Source: Hirundichthys speculiger (taxonomy: Eukaryota; Chordata; Actinopteri; Beloniformes; Exocoetidae). From it: a stretch of 64,000 nt of DNA. The position numbers and the translations under genes are program-made. The DNA is taken from the NCBI GenBank assembly GCA_018398805.1, contig JAGFBZ010000688.1, positions 372,001-436,000 of the forward strand, read 5' to 3'. Shown in pieces: positions 11,161-22,532 of the stretch (position 1 is its first letter; every line of letters begins with the position of its first letter). The notes under the pieces were generated by a model. The model did no database searches and was not told the DNA's origin. It was given only the letters and a program-made list of their open reading frames with translations.

Positions 11161-12406
11161 GACCACTTTGACTTTGGAAAGGTGAGGTCAGGTAGACTGA
11201 ATGTGCCAAGTAAAATATTGGAAAAAACCCATCCTGACTACATGGGCGGGGCTTAAAGGACACATTAGCACAAAGTTGGAGAAGCTTTCTTGAACCAGGT
11301 TAGTTCCACTGAGATCAAAGATGTCTTTTACGGGAAGACCTTGGGTCTCATGCAGACAAACGACCGCTCTCAGGCCTGATAACATGGACGATTTAGAGTC
11401 TCCAGTTAACCTGATGTACGTGTTTAAGGCTGTGAAACTGCAAAGATGGATTCTATAAACCTCCATTTCATAAGCAAAGATGTGAATCTTGAACAGAAAA
11501 TGGATGTAGTTTATTTGGAAACATTAGGTACCAGACAGGACGCAGGGCTGTCTCCTTCAGACGGCTGCTTTGCAAGAAGCTGAATTTTGACCAAAAATAA
11601 ATAAACGTAAATGGTCACGTAGTCGACGCTGAGCCGATCTGTCGCTGTGGAGAGCAGGAGCTGAAGAGGAAAAAACATTTTTCACCCTGTCGGTTTTCAG
11701 AGACGAGGACAAGTGGGGCCCGGCGTTTCTTTCTTTTCTCAAACATCTCTACAGGCTGCAGCTGTTTGTCCCTCCATCATCTCTGCGGGCGACGGCGAGG
11801 GCGGGGGGACGGACGACGGCTACGACGGGGGAGAATGAGGAATAAAGCTGGAGGAGGAGAGGAGAAAAATCAATAGATCATCACAGACAAAGGGCCACCT
11901 GCTAGCCTGAAATGACAGCGTGTCATCCCGGCATAAAGGAAAAGATGGAGACAGATCCTCCGACTCTCTGAGAGACACGAGCAAACTTCAGACGCGGGGG
12001 AAGATTCGCGGCCGGTCGTCTCTGGTCGACTGCTGGGTGGAAGGAAGAGGTTTGAGCGGAGCTCTAAGTGTCCATGAAACATTTGAATGTCACAGAATTA
12101 AACTAAGATGGCCGTCAAAGACAGCAGACCTTCATGAGACGAAGGTCTTTCTATCACCTCCAACCAGTCTGTCCATCCTCCTCTAACGTCAACAGCTGGA
12201 CGTCTTCTCCTTCTGGGACCGTCCTCTGGAAACCCTGGAGGTGGTTGAGGAGAAGATCCCAGTAGACCAGCAGCTCCTGAAACACTCAGACCAACAACCA
12301 GGAGACGTTCAGAGTCACTTCAATCCAGCGAGTCGTCTGGACCACGTCTACATGGATAAACGTGATTGGCTGATAGGGGTGTGAAAAAAAAATCGATTTG
12401 GCAATA

Positions 12407-13781
12407 CAGCGGTACCTCTAGTTACGAACGTCTCTACATACCAAAATTTTCAGGTTACGAAACGCCTCAACGGGAAAATATTGCCTCTAGTTACGAAAGA
12501 AATTTCAGGATACGAAAGGCATGAAATCCAGTAGCGCTGCTACTCACTCGCAGCTCCCAGAGTTTACCGAACGTAAACATACTTGTCAGTTCCTGTATCT
12601 CGGTTTGAAAGAGGTGCATCCGAGCTGCTCTGCCATTGGCTATCGCTTAGCAATTTCCTGGCATCCCATTGGCTAGGAGGGCCCCTTGTCTGTACGAGTG
12701 TAACCCAGCGACTAGGGATGCACATTTTGGTTTTTTTTTATGACCGTTAACCGACGCCCTTTAACGATTAATAACCGTTAACCGATAAGTCCGGGAGGGT
12801 TGGCTACGGCGATGTTGCGCGCGTTGTCGTGGACGCATGCGGACACTTCCTCGTGTATACACTTGCGGCAATGTGTCGCCGTCAGCTTGTCGCAGGGATG
12901 CTGCCGTCACTTTTGATTTATACTAGCGCGGTCTCCGCTATGTTATTCCACGCTACAACGCAAGAGGGAAATTCACGAACTAACTAAACTTACTAAACTT
13001 ATCTCTTGCGTTTTTACACTTCCTCACCATCTCGGCCGTATCCAGACCCACATTCATCGCTATCTCCCTCCATGAATTACTAGAATATGTCCTGTCTTTG
13101 TAGTGTGGAGAACCAGAATCGTACAGATGTGGGTACTTCCTCATTTTTTTTCGATGACACGCTCTTTTCTACGCGGATGTAGAATTGACCAATCAGAGGC
13201 CTGTTGCACCTGTCGACACGCCCCCATGAGTTGATTGAATTACATAGCTTACTGTTACTGTTAATGAGTTACTGTTATCGGTTAACGGTTAACTATGTGC
13301 ATCCCTACCAAACAACCAGGTAAACAAACAATTTTTACCTCCACCAAGGAGGTTCTGTTTTTACCAGCCTTTATCTGTCTGTCTGTCTGTGTTCAAGATA
13401 ACTCAAAAAGTTATGGATGGATTTTGATTAAACTTTCAGGAGTTGTCGGAAATGTAAAAAGGAAGAATTGATTTCATTTAAGTTCTGATCCAGAAGAAAT
13501 CCTGGATTCTGGATCACTTTCAAATTTTCGATAATTGTTGCGTTTAGTGGAGGTCTGCGCTCTCCGAGTGCTTTTCTAGTTCTAACATGTATTTCTTACA
13601 GGTTTTCATGTCATTTCACGTATTATTTATAATTTATTAAAAAAAAATTATGTTCTAAATTTTGGGGGGCTTGGAACAGATTAGGACATTTACATGGAAA
13701 ACGCGTCTCTATTTACGAAAGTTTCAGGTTACGAAGCTACTTCCAGAACCAATTAATTTCGTAAGTAGAGGTATCGCACTG
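12407..13781 (+). mobile_element. pogo/Tigger-like (Tc1-mariner) element nested in family C
   Basis: The left end CAGCGGTACCTCTAGTTACG is the inverted partner of the right end CGTAAGTAGAGGTATCGCACTG (about 20 bp, a few mismatches). The element is flanked by TA on both sides, the signature of the Tc1/mariner superfamily. The CAG...ACCTC..TTACGA pattern is typical of pogo/Tigger ends. No transposase frame is visible, and part of the interior is another element. Confidence 0.8.
12713..13307 (+). mobile_element. hAT-like element nested inside the Tigger-like element
   Basis: The ends TAGGGATGCACATTTTGG and TTAACTATGTGCATCCCTA are inverted repeats, and TTAACGGTTAAC blocks lie just inside them. 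The internal 12900-13205 is the reverse complement of 5330-5580, the 5' flank of the BED-finger transposase remnant, so this is a deleted derivative of that hAT. The flanking octamers are poorly preserved (4 of 8), so the borders rest on the terminal repeats. Confidence 0.7.
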
Positions 13782-14623
13782 TACATCGGATTTTCGGCTA
13801 CTCAATATATCGATTTTTCAGTTCCTCATATCAATTTTTTAAGAAAATTGTTTAATTTTCACATTTAAATTTCAAACAATTTAAATGTGCAAAACACTAA
13901 TAATAAACAATAAATAGATTGTTTTTAAGCCAATATTTTTGACTCAATTTGCCCTCTGAATGATCAATATCATCTGATGAACATAATACGCAACTCGATT
14001 TTTCATCTCTACTTGTAATTTTGATATTAACTGGGTAGAATATTGCAATATATCGTGATATCGCGTGATTATATCGCATTGTGACCCAAGTATAATGATA
14101 CATATCGTATTGCGAGGTCCTTGCCAATACTCACCCTATTGGCTGATCAGATGTTGGTGTTAACGAGCAGCTGAGACCGTCTGCCTGGAATCTTCAACTT
14201 TCTTTTAAAGTCTGACCTAAAACGGCGCACCCGTTTTTTTCCCTCGGGGGCGGCGGCGGCGTCCAGCCGTGCAGGCGGAGGAGAGTATGCGGCACGATTA
14301 TCAGTTTCAGGTCAGGCACGACTGGCGGATTTCGTCCCACTCTGATGCCCCAGTTTTTTAAGACGCGCTCTGATTGGTCTTTGGTAGTGAGGAGCGGTAG
14401 GTTTGATGCCGGAGGGGGAACTGGCTGAAGTCCCAGAGCCCCTCTGAAGCCCCACCGGTGGACGACCCCCCCAGAGAGGCGCCGGCTGGTATCTGTGTCA
14501 CCGCGTGATGGTTCGCTGGATCCGTTCTTCCTGCGTCATCGCCCAGATGTGGGCTGGAATATTTTGATTGGCTGCACATCCTCAAAGAAACTCTCTCTGT
14601 CTCTTGCCGAAGTGGCTCCTCAT

Positions 14624-14842
14624 TAGGGCTGTAGCGATACACTAATCTGGCGATACGATACACGATATTCGTCTCACGATACGATATATAACGATATTCA
14701 TCTTACAATACATTTACATCATTTTCTGAAAGATTTTAAAGGGACAAAGTGATTTTGGTGACATCTTGTGAGTGTTCCAATGACTTTGTCTGAATTAATT
14801 GAACTGAAAGCATCAATTACACATTATATGGCTGACAGGCAG
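14624..14842 (+). mobile_element. family A 5' half
   Basis: It starts TAGGGCTGTAGCGATACAC, follows the family A consensus through the GACATCTTGTGAGTGTTCC block, and breaks off at GGCTGACAGGCAG. Confidence 0.7.
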
Positions 14843-15111
14843 GATTACATATATTGTATGAAAATACATATACTGACATTAAAACAGACTAAGCTTTTCC
14901 TGTTTTACGTAAGGATTAACAAATAATATTTATCTACTAAATGCTGGAATAATGAGATTTCTTTTAATACTTCCCTCAAAGTCAGACATTTCCATCTATT
15001 CAATTCAATTCAGTTTAGTTCAATTTATTTCATTTTCAATTCAATTCACTTACATTTATTTTATTAGCATAGCATTATTATAAAACAAGTTCTCCAAGGC
15101 TCTTTACAGTT

Positions 15112-15434
15112 GGGCTGTAACGAAACACTAATCTCGCGATACGATGCACGATATTCGGCTCAAGATACGATATACATTTGATATTCATCTTACAATACAT
15201 TAACATCATTTTCCAAAAGATTTTAAAGGGACAAAGTGATTTTGGTGACATCTTGTGAGTGTTCCAATGACTTTGTTTGTATTAACTGAACTGAAAGCAC
15301 CAATTACACATTATATGGCTGACAGGCAGCTTGCAAATGCTTTTAAAGGTAGCAGCTGAAAAAATCGATACTCTCTGGAGGAAATAAAATATCGATATAT
15401 ATCGCAGAATCGATAAAATCGCTCAGCTCTAGCC
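15112..15434 (+). mobile_element. family A element with internal deletion
   Basis: Both ends are present (GGGCTGTAACGAAACACTAA and ATAAAATCGCTCAGCTCTA), but about 110 bp of the centre between GCTTGCAAATGC and TTTTAAAGGTAG is missing relative to the copy at 3932. Confidence 0.7.
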
Positions 15435-15544
15435 GTGAAAGTGATGAAGGAGGAAAAAGAAGTCGGCCTTGGCCTCTGCTGGACTCTTCTGGAGCTTCAG
15501 GCGTGTTTGTTGATGCATTGATCTAAGAGTCCAACCACCAAGAG

Positions 15545-15979
15545 TAGAGCTGAGCGATTTTATCGATTCTGCGATATATATATCGATATTTTATCAAGTA
15601 TTGTTTTTTTTTTCCAGCCACGAGTATCAATATTCTAAGCTCCTTTCAAAACCCCCGTGTCCCACCTTTAAAAGCTTGCAAGCAAAAATTTCCACTGTTT
15701 AAATAGATGAAACTATTTTTCTCAACAAATCTTTTATTCATTTTGTCCAGCATTAGCAAGCTGCCTGTCAGCCATATAATGTGTAATTGATGCTTTCAGT
15801 TCACTTAATTCAAACAAAGTCATTGGAACACTCACAAGATGTCACCAAAATCACTTTGTCCCTTTAAAATCTTTCAGAAAATGATGTAAATGTATTGTAA
15901 GATTTATATTGATATATATTGTATCGTTAGCCGAGTATCGTGTATCGTAACGCGAGATTAGTGTATTGCTACAGCCCTA
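15545..15979 (-). mobile_element. full-length family A element
   Basis: This reverse-orientation copy, from TAGAGCTGAGCGATTTTATC to TGTATTGCTACAGCCCTA, contains the complete interior. It serves as the uninterrupted reference for the split copy at 1380-2898. No target duplication is evident. Confidence 0.75.
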
Positions 15980-16097
15980 TTCACGGCGAACATTTGTTGG
16001 CCGGCTGACGCAGTCGCGTTGTGATAACCATCTGCTGACATAATCTTAGCGTTTGTCTTTAATTCGGTACCTGGCAGGACTGTTGGCGTCGTTTGTA

Positions 16098-16305
16098 ATC
16101 CAAATTCAAATTCAAATTCAAAAATACTTTATTAATCCCCCAAGGGGGAAATTCAAGTTTCAGTACACCAGGAAAAAATCTGGTGTACTAGAGGAGCTGC
16201 CGGGGTCCAGCGCTCCTTTTCATGCCAGGTCCCGTGGTCTGAGTGCTAACTCCAGTTAACAGCCGTTAACATCCGTTAAAACAGTTAACAGCCGTTAGAA
16301 CCAGT
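16098..16305 (+). repeat. dispersed repeat, TACTTTATTAATCCCCCAAG type (copy 1)
   Basis: The block starting with tandem AAATTC, then ACTTTATTAATCCCCCAAGG and GTCTGGTGTACTAGAGGAGC-like sequence, recurs at 33510-33697. The motif is common at 3' ends of fish retroposons, but no coding or tRNA-like part is visible here, so the class is left open. Copies of GCCGTTAAC follow. Confidence 0.6.
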
Positions 16306-17924
16306 ATATCTCCATAATGATGACCAGTGAGATATCTCCAGGTCAGAGGAGGAAACACCGATGAACCAAACCGTCTCCTCTGGGAAGACTGAGCTCCTTC
16401 AGTCCGGCGAGCGATGGAGCCGACCGTCCCAGAGCCCGGTTCATCACGCGGACCGGACCAGGCCGTTGTCGTCTCCCCCGGCGGTGCTGGACCCCACCAG
16501 GTCACCAGACGGCCCCTGCCAGGTCAGCTGACCCATCCGGGGACAGCATACCGCCGCCGCCACGTCGGGGGCTCCCGTCCCGGTTTCGTGACGCTGCAGC
16601 CCGGATCCAGTGGCGGTGGTTGCCGCGGGTAGCAGTTCAGGGCTACTTAGCTTAGCTTTCCAGAACCGGCCTCCAGCGACACCGTCCATGTCCGCGGCGG
16701 CAGGTCTCCACCAGCCGCAAGAGGGTTCGAGGCGAAAGGATCAGTGTCGGGATATAAAATTTGCTTCATCGCATTCAGAGGCTCGTTTAACTGAACATTT
16801 ATCTTTTCGCTGGTATAAAGGGCTAAAACATCAGCTTTGACAGCCCTGTCACCATCTGGATGAAGCTCCGTTGTAGCTTCTGAGTCACGACAACGCTGAC
16901 ATTCAAATAGCGAGTCTCTGTTTTGACTCGTCGGTTTGTTCTGCTTTCATTATTCTCTGAACGCTGTCTGAGCCGGGGACGGTCCGGAGGTTTCATACCG
17001 GACCACACGGCTCGTCTGTAGCGGCGGTTATGTTAGCGTTGGGGCGGGCCCAGGACACGCCGGAGAGATTAACATCTGGGAACACCTGGCCCTCCTTGCT
17101 GAGGCTGCTGCCCCAGCGACCCGAATTCAGAGTTAATGGATAGATGGATAGCTTAAAAAAAAGAAAGTAATTGTTTTTACAGCGCAGCTCACTTTACTTT
17201 ACTTCATTTACTCTGCAGGGATGTCCTAAACTTTAACTCCAACCCAGAAGGCTTTTGTGTCAGGGCTTTAAAATGCGATGCCAGAAGATTAAAATACATA
17301 TTTGTGACGCATTATTCTGGCATACAGGTGAGCCCATGCTCCACCTGGTTACTCTGAGGTCCCTTGGTATGGTGTGATGACGATAAGTAGGCTGTAGGGC
17401 GGTGCTTCTGGGCCACCTGAGTGATGCTGAAACACCCAGTGAGCTCAGGAACATCACTGCAGGTGTGTCCCGGCACACCTGATGATGTATACATGTGCAG
17501 CAGGTGTCTCCACTTGTGATATGATCTACCAGTTTCTTTTTACAGTCCATTCCAGCAACAACTGAGGCTCTAAGAGCATTACTTATGTCTTTCCCTCTTG
17601 GCATTGTGTTAACACACACCACAGTCCTCCAGACCAGCAGACCTCTGCTTCTCTAGAGGCCTTCACACCTGTTGATGGTCACTTCATGAAGGGCTGATTA
17701 GCAGCAACCTCCTTCAGTCGTGTGGGAGCAGAAAGAGGAGATATGAGCGTCTGCTTTGATGTTAACGTACTTTTATTATTTATTGGAGGTTTGAGGACGC
17801 GATTCAGAAAAATCAAATCCAGTAGGAGGTGAAAGTGACCCTTGAAATTAAAGCATCCTGAGATGAAAAGATTTCAGACTTTTGTATCTCCTCTTCATCA
17901 GTCAAACACTTGCTGTTTCCTGCT

Positions 17925-19595
17925 CCTCTACCTCTACCTCTCTCTATCCTCCTCCCTCCTCTATCTCTCCTCTACTCTCCTCTCCTCTCTCTCTCTCTCC
18001 TCTACCTCTCCTCTATCTCTCTACTCCTCACCTCTAACCTCTCTACCTCCTCCCTCCTCCTACCTCTCTCTACCTCTACCTCTACTAGCCTCTCCTCTCC
18101 TCCACCCTCTATCTCCTCTACCTCCTCTACCTCTCTCTACCTCTCCTCTCTCCTCTCTCTCTCCACCCTCTCCTCTCCTCTATCTCTCCTCTACTCTCCC
18201 TCTACCTCTCTACCTCTCCTCTACACCCTCTCCTCTATCACCTCTCTACCTCTATCCTCTAACCTCTACCTCTCCTCCTCTCTCTATCCTCTCTCTACCT
18301 CTCCTCTCTCTCTATATCTCCTCTACTCTCTACTCCTCCTCTCTCTCATCTACCTCTCTCCTCTCTCTCTCTCCTCCTCTACCTCTCCTCTACCTCTCCT
18401 AAGCCTCTCTCCTCTACCTCCTCTACCTCCTCTCTCTCTCCTCTCCTCTCCTCTCCAAATCCCTCTCCTCTACCTCTCCTCTCTACCTCTCTCCTCTCTC
18501 CTCCTCCTACCTCTCTACCTCTCCTCCTCTACCTCTCCTCTATCTCTCCTCTACCTCTCCTCTACCTCTCCACAGCCTCTCTCCTCTACCTCTCCTCTAC
18601 CTCCTCTCCTCTATCCTCTCTCTACCTCTCCTCTACCTCTCTCCTCTCACCTCTCCTCCTCTCTCCTCTACCTCTCCTCTACCTCTCCTCTCTCTCTACC
18701 TCTCCTCTACCTCTCTCCTCTACCTCTCCTCAGCCTCTCTCCTCTACCTCTCCTCTCCTCTCTCCTCTACCTCTCCTCAGCCTCTCTCCTCAGCCTCTCT
18801 CCTCTCTCTACCTCTCCTCTAGCCTCTCTCCTCTACCTCTCCTCTACTCTCTCCACCTCTCTCCTCTCTCACCTCTCTCAGCCTCTCCTCCTCTCCTCAG
18901 CCTCTCTCCTCAGCCTCTCCTCCTCTCCTCTACCTCTCCTCAGCCTCTCTCCTCTACCTCTAGCCTCTCTCCTCTACCTCTCCTCAGCCTCTCTCCTCTA
19001 CCTCTCCTCAGCCTCTCTCCTCTACCTCTCTCCTCTACCTCTCTCTCCTCTCCTCTACCTCTCCTCAGCCTCTCTCCTCTACCTCTCTCTCTCTCTCCTC
19101 TACCTCTCCTCAGCCTCTCTCCTCTCCCTCTCCTCAGCCTCTCTCCTCTACCTCTCCTCTACCTCTCTCCTCTCTCAGCCTCTCTCCTCTACCTCTCCTC
19201 AGCCTCTCTCCTCTACCTCTCTACCTCGCCTCTCTCTCTCTCCTCAGCCTCTCTCCTCTGCCTCTACCTCTCTCTCCTCTCAGCCTCTCTCCCTCTCTCC
19301 TCTACCTCTCCTCTACTCTCCTCCCTCAGCCTCTCTCCTCTAGCCTCTCTCTCTCCTCTCTCTCTACCTCTCCTCTAGCCTCTCTCCTCAGCCTCTCTCC
19401 TCTACCTCTCCTCAGCCTCTCTCCTCTACCTCTCCTCAGCCTCTCTCCTCTACCTCTCCTCTACCTCTCCTCAGCCTCTCTCCTCAGCCTCTCTCTCTCT
19501 CTCCTCTCTACCTCTCCTCTCCCTCTCTCCTCTCTAGCCTCTCCTCTCTCTACCTCTCCTCTACCTCTCTCTCCTCTCCCTCTCCTCACCCTGCT
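17925..19595 (+). repeat. 1.67-kb CT-rich minisatellite with recurrent CAG
   Basis: An almost purine-free tract on this strand is built of CTCTCCTCTAC and CTCTCCTCAGC type units, often in 24-bp combinations. The first 600 bp have few purines other than A; the rest contains dozens of CCTCAGCCTCTC units. A 477-codon Ser/Leu/Pro/Tyr frame and others are produced by the repeat. It lies in the intron before the exon at 21210. The strand asymmetry makes it a candidate triplex (H-DNA) former. Confidence 0.95.
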
Positions 19596-20829
19596 CCAGC
19601 CCCCCCCCCTCCCGACACCCATAATGGAGTATTCATTACTGTAGACAGCCCAGTAAATGTCATCTCGCCCGGCCGCGCCGCACACGTCTGTAACTGAATA
19701 TAACTTATTTATTTCCATAAGTCATCTCCACTTAATTATAAATGATGCTGGCTGCTCCCCAAGAGGGTCCTGCTGCATGCTGGGATATGCCCCCCCCATC
19801 ACAGCCACGGTGTTTGTGTGTGTTTTGTTTTCCGATGAGCATCGTTCAGATATGGACTCTGACATCCCGGTAGATGCCGTAGTCTCTTTACTCCTCATGT
19901 CGCCTACTTCTGCGTCGGTGTTGCTTCCTGCCGCTGCGCTGTGATTGGCCGAGCCCGTCGACAGCCTGTCGGTCCTCTTAATCACAGACTTGGCAAACGC
20001 TTTAAGTGAATGATGGATTATCTCAGATTAACCCTCTCGGGAGGAGAAGAAACATTGTTCTGCGGTGCAGAGATCTGCTCAGGTAGCAGCAGAGGGCTGG
20101 TTAGCTTCATACGAGACCGTCATCCTTTTATCTGCTTAAAAACAAGGCGCTGGAGAGCTGGGCTTCACTTTGCCACAATAACTCCTAAAAAAAAAGTCTG
20201 ACTGGAGCATTTCTTACCTCAACTTAATCAGTAGACTTACTCTAAGATTTAAAGGCAGGGTAAGTCAAACAGAAGCCAACAGCACGAGCGTGACTCCGCC
20301 CCCCCCAGCTGGTGATTGGCTGGAGCAACGTGTTATTGTTTTGTCTGTTTCCTGGTTTCCGGAGGCTTCTTTACATTTTAATCACAGGTTGTTCGCTGTC
20401 AGTGACAAAGAGCTCCGGGTTAGAAATCATGTAGAATCACTTACCCTACCTTTAATGGCATAAACTACTGCACCTTCTAAATAAGTCACAGATGTTTTTG
20501 TTTTAAAAACCAAAGCACGGGCGTTATAGATCCGAAACAGGCGTTCAACCTTTCCCGCGTCAGTTATTCAATTTTTACGTTCTAAGAGACAAATAAATAA
20601 ATTAAGTGTGTGCAGCAGTAAAGAGGTTCTCATTTTTAAATAATCTTCTCCTTCCATCAGTAAATATCACGAGCTCGTCTCTTAAAGTCGTCTTTGCAGC
20701 AGTTGATCTCCTCTTAACGGGATTTAATGCAGCGTAACCTGGATCAATGGAGAAAATGGACAGGAAATATAATTTTAATGGCCGTTGATGCATAGATGGA
20801 TCCATTACTGTGATCTGTTTATTTTTATT

Positions 20830-20833
20830 ATAT

Positions 20834-20904
<71 letters not shown>

Positions 20905-20914
20905 TATATATATT
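20830..20914 (+). repeat. (TA)n microsatellite
   Basis: About 40 TA dinucleotides with small interruptions (ACATACATACATA at the left, TAGATATATA at the right). A simple repeat in intron sequence. Confidence 0.95.
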
Positions 20915-21209
20915 ATAAATGATTCCCATTCTGGGCTTCTTCAGTTAATTTCTCTAAATTATTACAGGATGCTGAGCTACTTTAAGGTGCAGTTGTTCTT
21001 TTCTTCTCTTTTTTTATCTGATCTCTGTGTTTAACTATCGAGGATGCTGTTATTGTTGCTGTACCTGTCACTCAGGACCAGGAGATTCAGCTCAATTCAC
21101 TTCCAAGATTTAAAAAAAAAACCCCCAAAACTCAAGAAACCCGACTGTGACAAAAACGTCTCCGTTAAATGTTCTGGTCGGTAATGAAACTGTCCTTCTT
21201 CTCTTCCAG

Positions 21210-21309
21210 ACAAGTTCAACGCCTATGTGACCTTAAAGGTGCAGAACGTGAAGAGCACGACCATCACGGTCCGCGGGGACCAGCCCTGCTGGGAGCAGGA
21301 CTTCATGTT
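21210..21309 (+). CDS. unc13b: unc13b exon, C2A strands
   Basis: The 100-bp exon lies between CTCTTCCAG and GTGAGT. With one base from the previous exon it reads [18 protein letters not shown] then [15 protein letters not shown], followed by the start of a Phe codon. The [16 protein letters not shown] segment is the best conserved part of the Munc13-1/Munc13-2 C2A domain. That domain binds the RIM zinc finger and otherwise homodimerises, and it lacks the aspartate set for calcium binding. The DKFN and VRGDQP wording is closer to the UNC13B paralogue than to UNC13A. Confidence 0.95.
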
Positions 21310-21566
21310 GTGAGTATCGTCCAGCGTTTACCTCCACCTGTCTGGAGGTGTGGTGACAAGTGATCTAGTCATGTGACCATTTCACCTCAGTGCTGCTACC
21401 TGCATCTGTTTATGGAGTCGTTTCATTCAGTCATATGTGTCCTCCATCCTCTCTTTTTCTTTCTATACCCGGCTGGTCTTCATCAGGAAGGTCCAGGTCC
21501 TGGTCCAGGTTTCTTCCTCTTAAAGTGGAGTTTTTCCTTGACACTGTTTGGCTCAAAGGTTTTTAG

Positions 21567-22475
21567 TAGGGCTGGGCAACGATTCAATTTTTTAATCGCG
21601 ATTAATCGCATTGTATACGCAAAATCAAATAATGAATTCAAAAGTAGTGTGAAGGTCACTTTTATTTAAATGTTCTGCTGCCATATGAACTAAAGTGTCA
21701 TAACATTTGTTGTTCAAACACTTTTAACATCAGCACTTGTCAGTAACACATATTTAGTGTAAATCTCATCTTAAAAAATTTTAAATAAAATAAAGCTAAT
21801 TGCCACTGCCAGGACATTAATGTCATCCTGTTGTTATAAAAAATAAAAAAAGTCTACCAACAAAATCCTGAGCCACAATCAGAACATTAAAACAGGTAAT
21901 TTCTGAGGTAACAGCAGAAACTTTTAACGGGGAGTTCAACTTGTCAGTTGTTACAAATAACCTTGTTTCTGTTGAATCCTCCGTCTGGGAGAACTTTAAA
22001 ATGAAAATGTCCATGTTGAAGTTCAGTAACTTAACCAATCCGCAATTATTCGTGTATCATTTGTTTTTTTTCCATTTTCAATTGTCAATCAAAAATTTAA
22101 AAAAAATTAAAAAGTGACTTTTTATTTTGTTTTCCGTTTTTTAACCTAACACACACAAAAAAAAAAACAAACAAAAAAATGTCTGTTATTTTATATTTCA
22201 ATTTTAGGAAATGGGCCACGGGACTGAATTTGTTTTTAATAATTAGTTGTCTGGTTTACGTGACCCAGAAATGGCTTTGATTCAATATTTTTTCTAGATA
22301 TTTTAATCTAGAAGTCATATTCTGGAAAATGGGGGTTGTTTTATAATGGAGGACTGGACTTTCTGTTGTCATTACACATCTGTGCCACTAGATGGAGCTG
22401 CACTGCAGTAACCAGCTAGAGAACAGCAGGACAGTGAACACATGGAGCAGATCTGATGGAACATGGAGGAATGAC
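21567..22475 (+). mobile_element. hAT-type family B copy, 3'-truncated
   Basis: It begins TAGGGCTGGGCAACGATTC and follows the copy at 1550 through GGAACATGGAGGAATGAC, then stops abruptly at the CCGTCCCT repeat. The right terminal repeat is missing. Confidence 0.8.
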
Positions 22476-22477
22476 TG

Positions 22478-22532
22478 TCCCTCCCGTCCCTCCCCGTCCC
22501 TCCCCGTCCCTCCCCGTCCCTCCCCGTCCCCC
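22478..22532 (+). repeat. 10-bp CCCCGTCCCT tandem repeat
   Basis: Five to six copies of CCCCGTCCCT form a C-rich run, with G-tracts of four and three on the other strand (G-quadruplex/i-motif potential). It sits precisely where the family B copy is truncated. Confidence 0.85.

Larger units (their letters stand above)
12374..14138 (+). mobile_element. family C element carrying a nested insertion
   Basis: The ends TAGGGGTGTGAAAA and CCAATACTCACCCTA are flanked by identical TTGGCTGA octamers (12366-12373 and 14139-14146). The element is interrupted after GGCAATA at 12406 by a 1,375-bp TA-flanked element and resumes at 13782 with TACATCGGATTTTCGG. Without the insertion it would match the copy at 3177. 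Confidence 0.9.

Noticed and set aside
10071..11263. Long Lys/Gln/Asn-rich and Phe/Cys-rich open frames on both strands
   Set aside because: They follow automatically from an 11-bp tandem unit that lacks stops; all frames are open and no splice or start context supports a gene.
17842..19343. 477-codon Ser/Leu/Pro/Tyr frame
   Set aside because: Entirely produced by the CT-rich minisatellite; composition follows the repeat unit.
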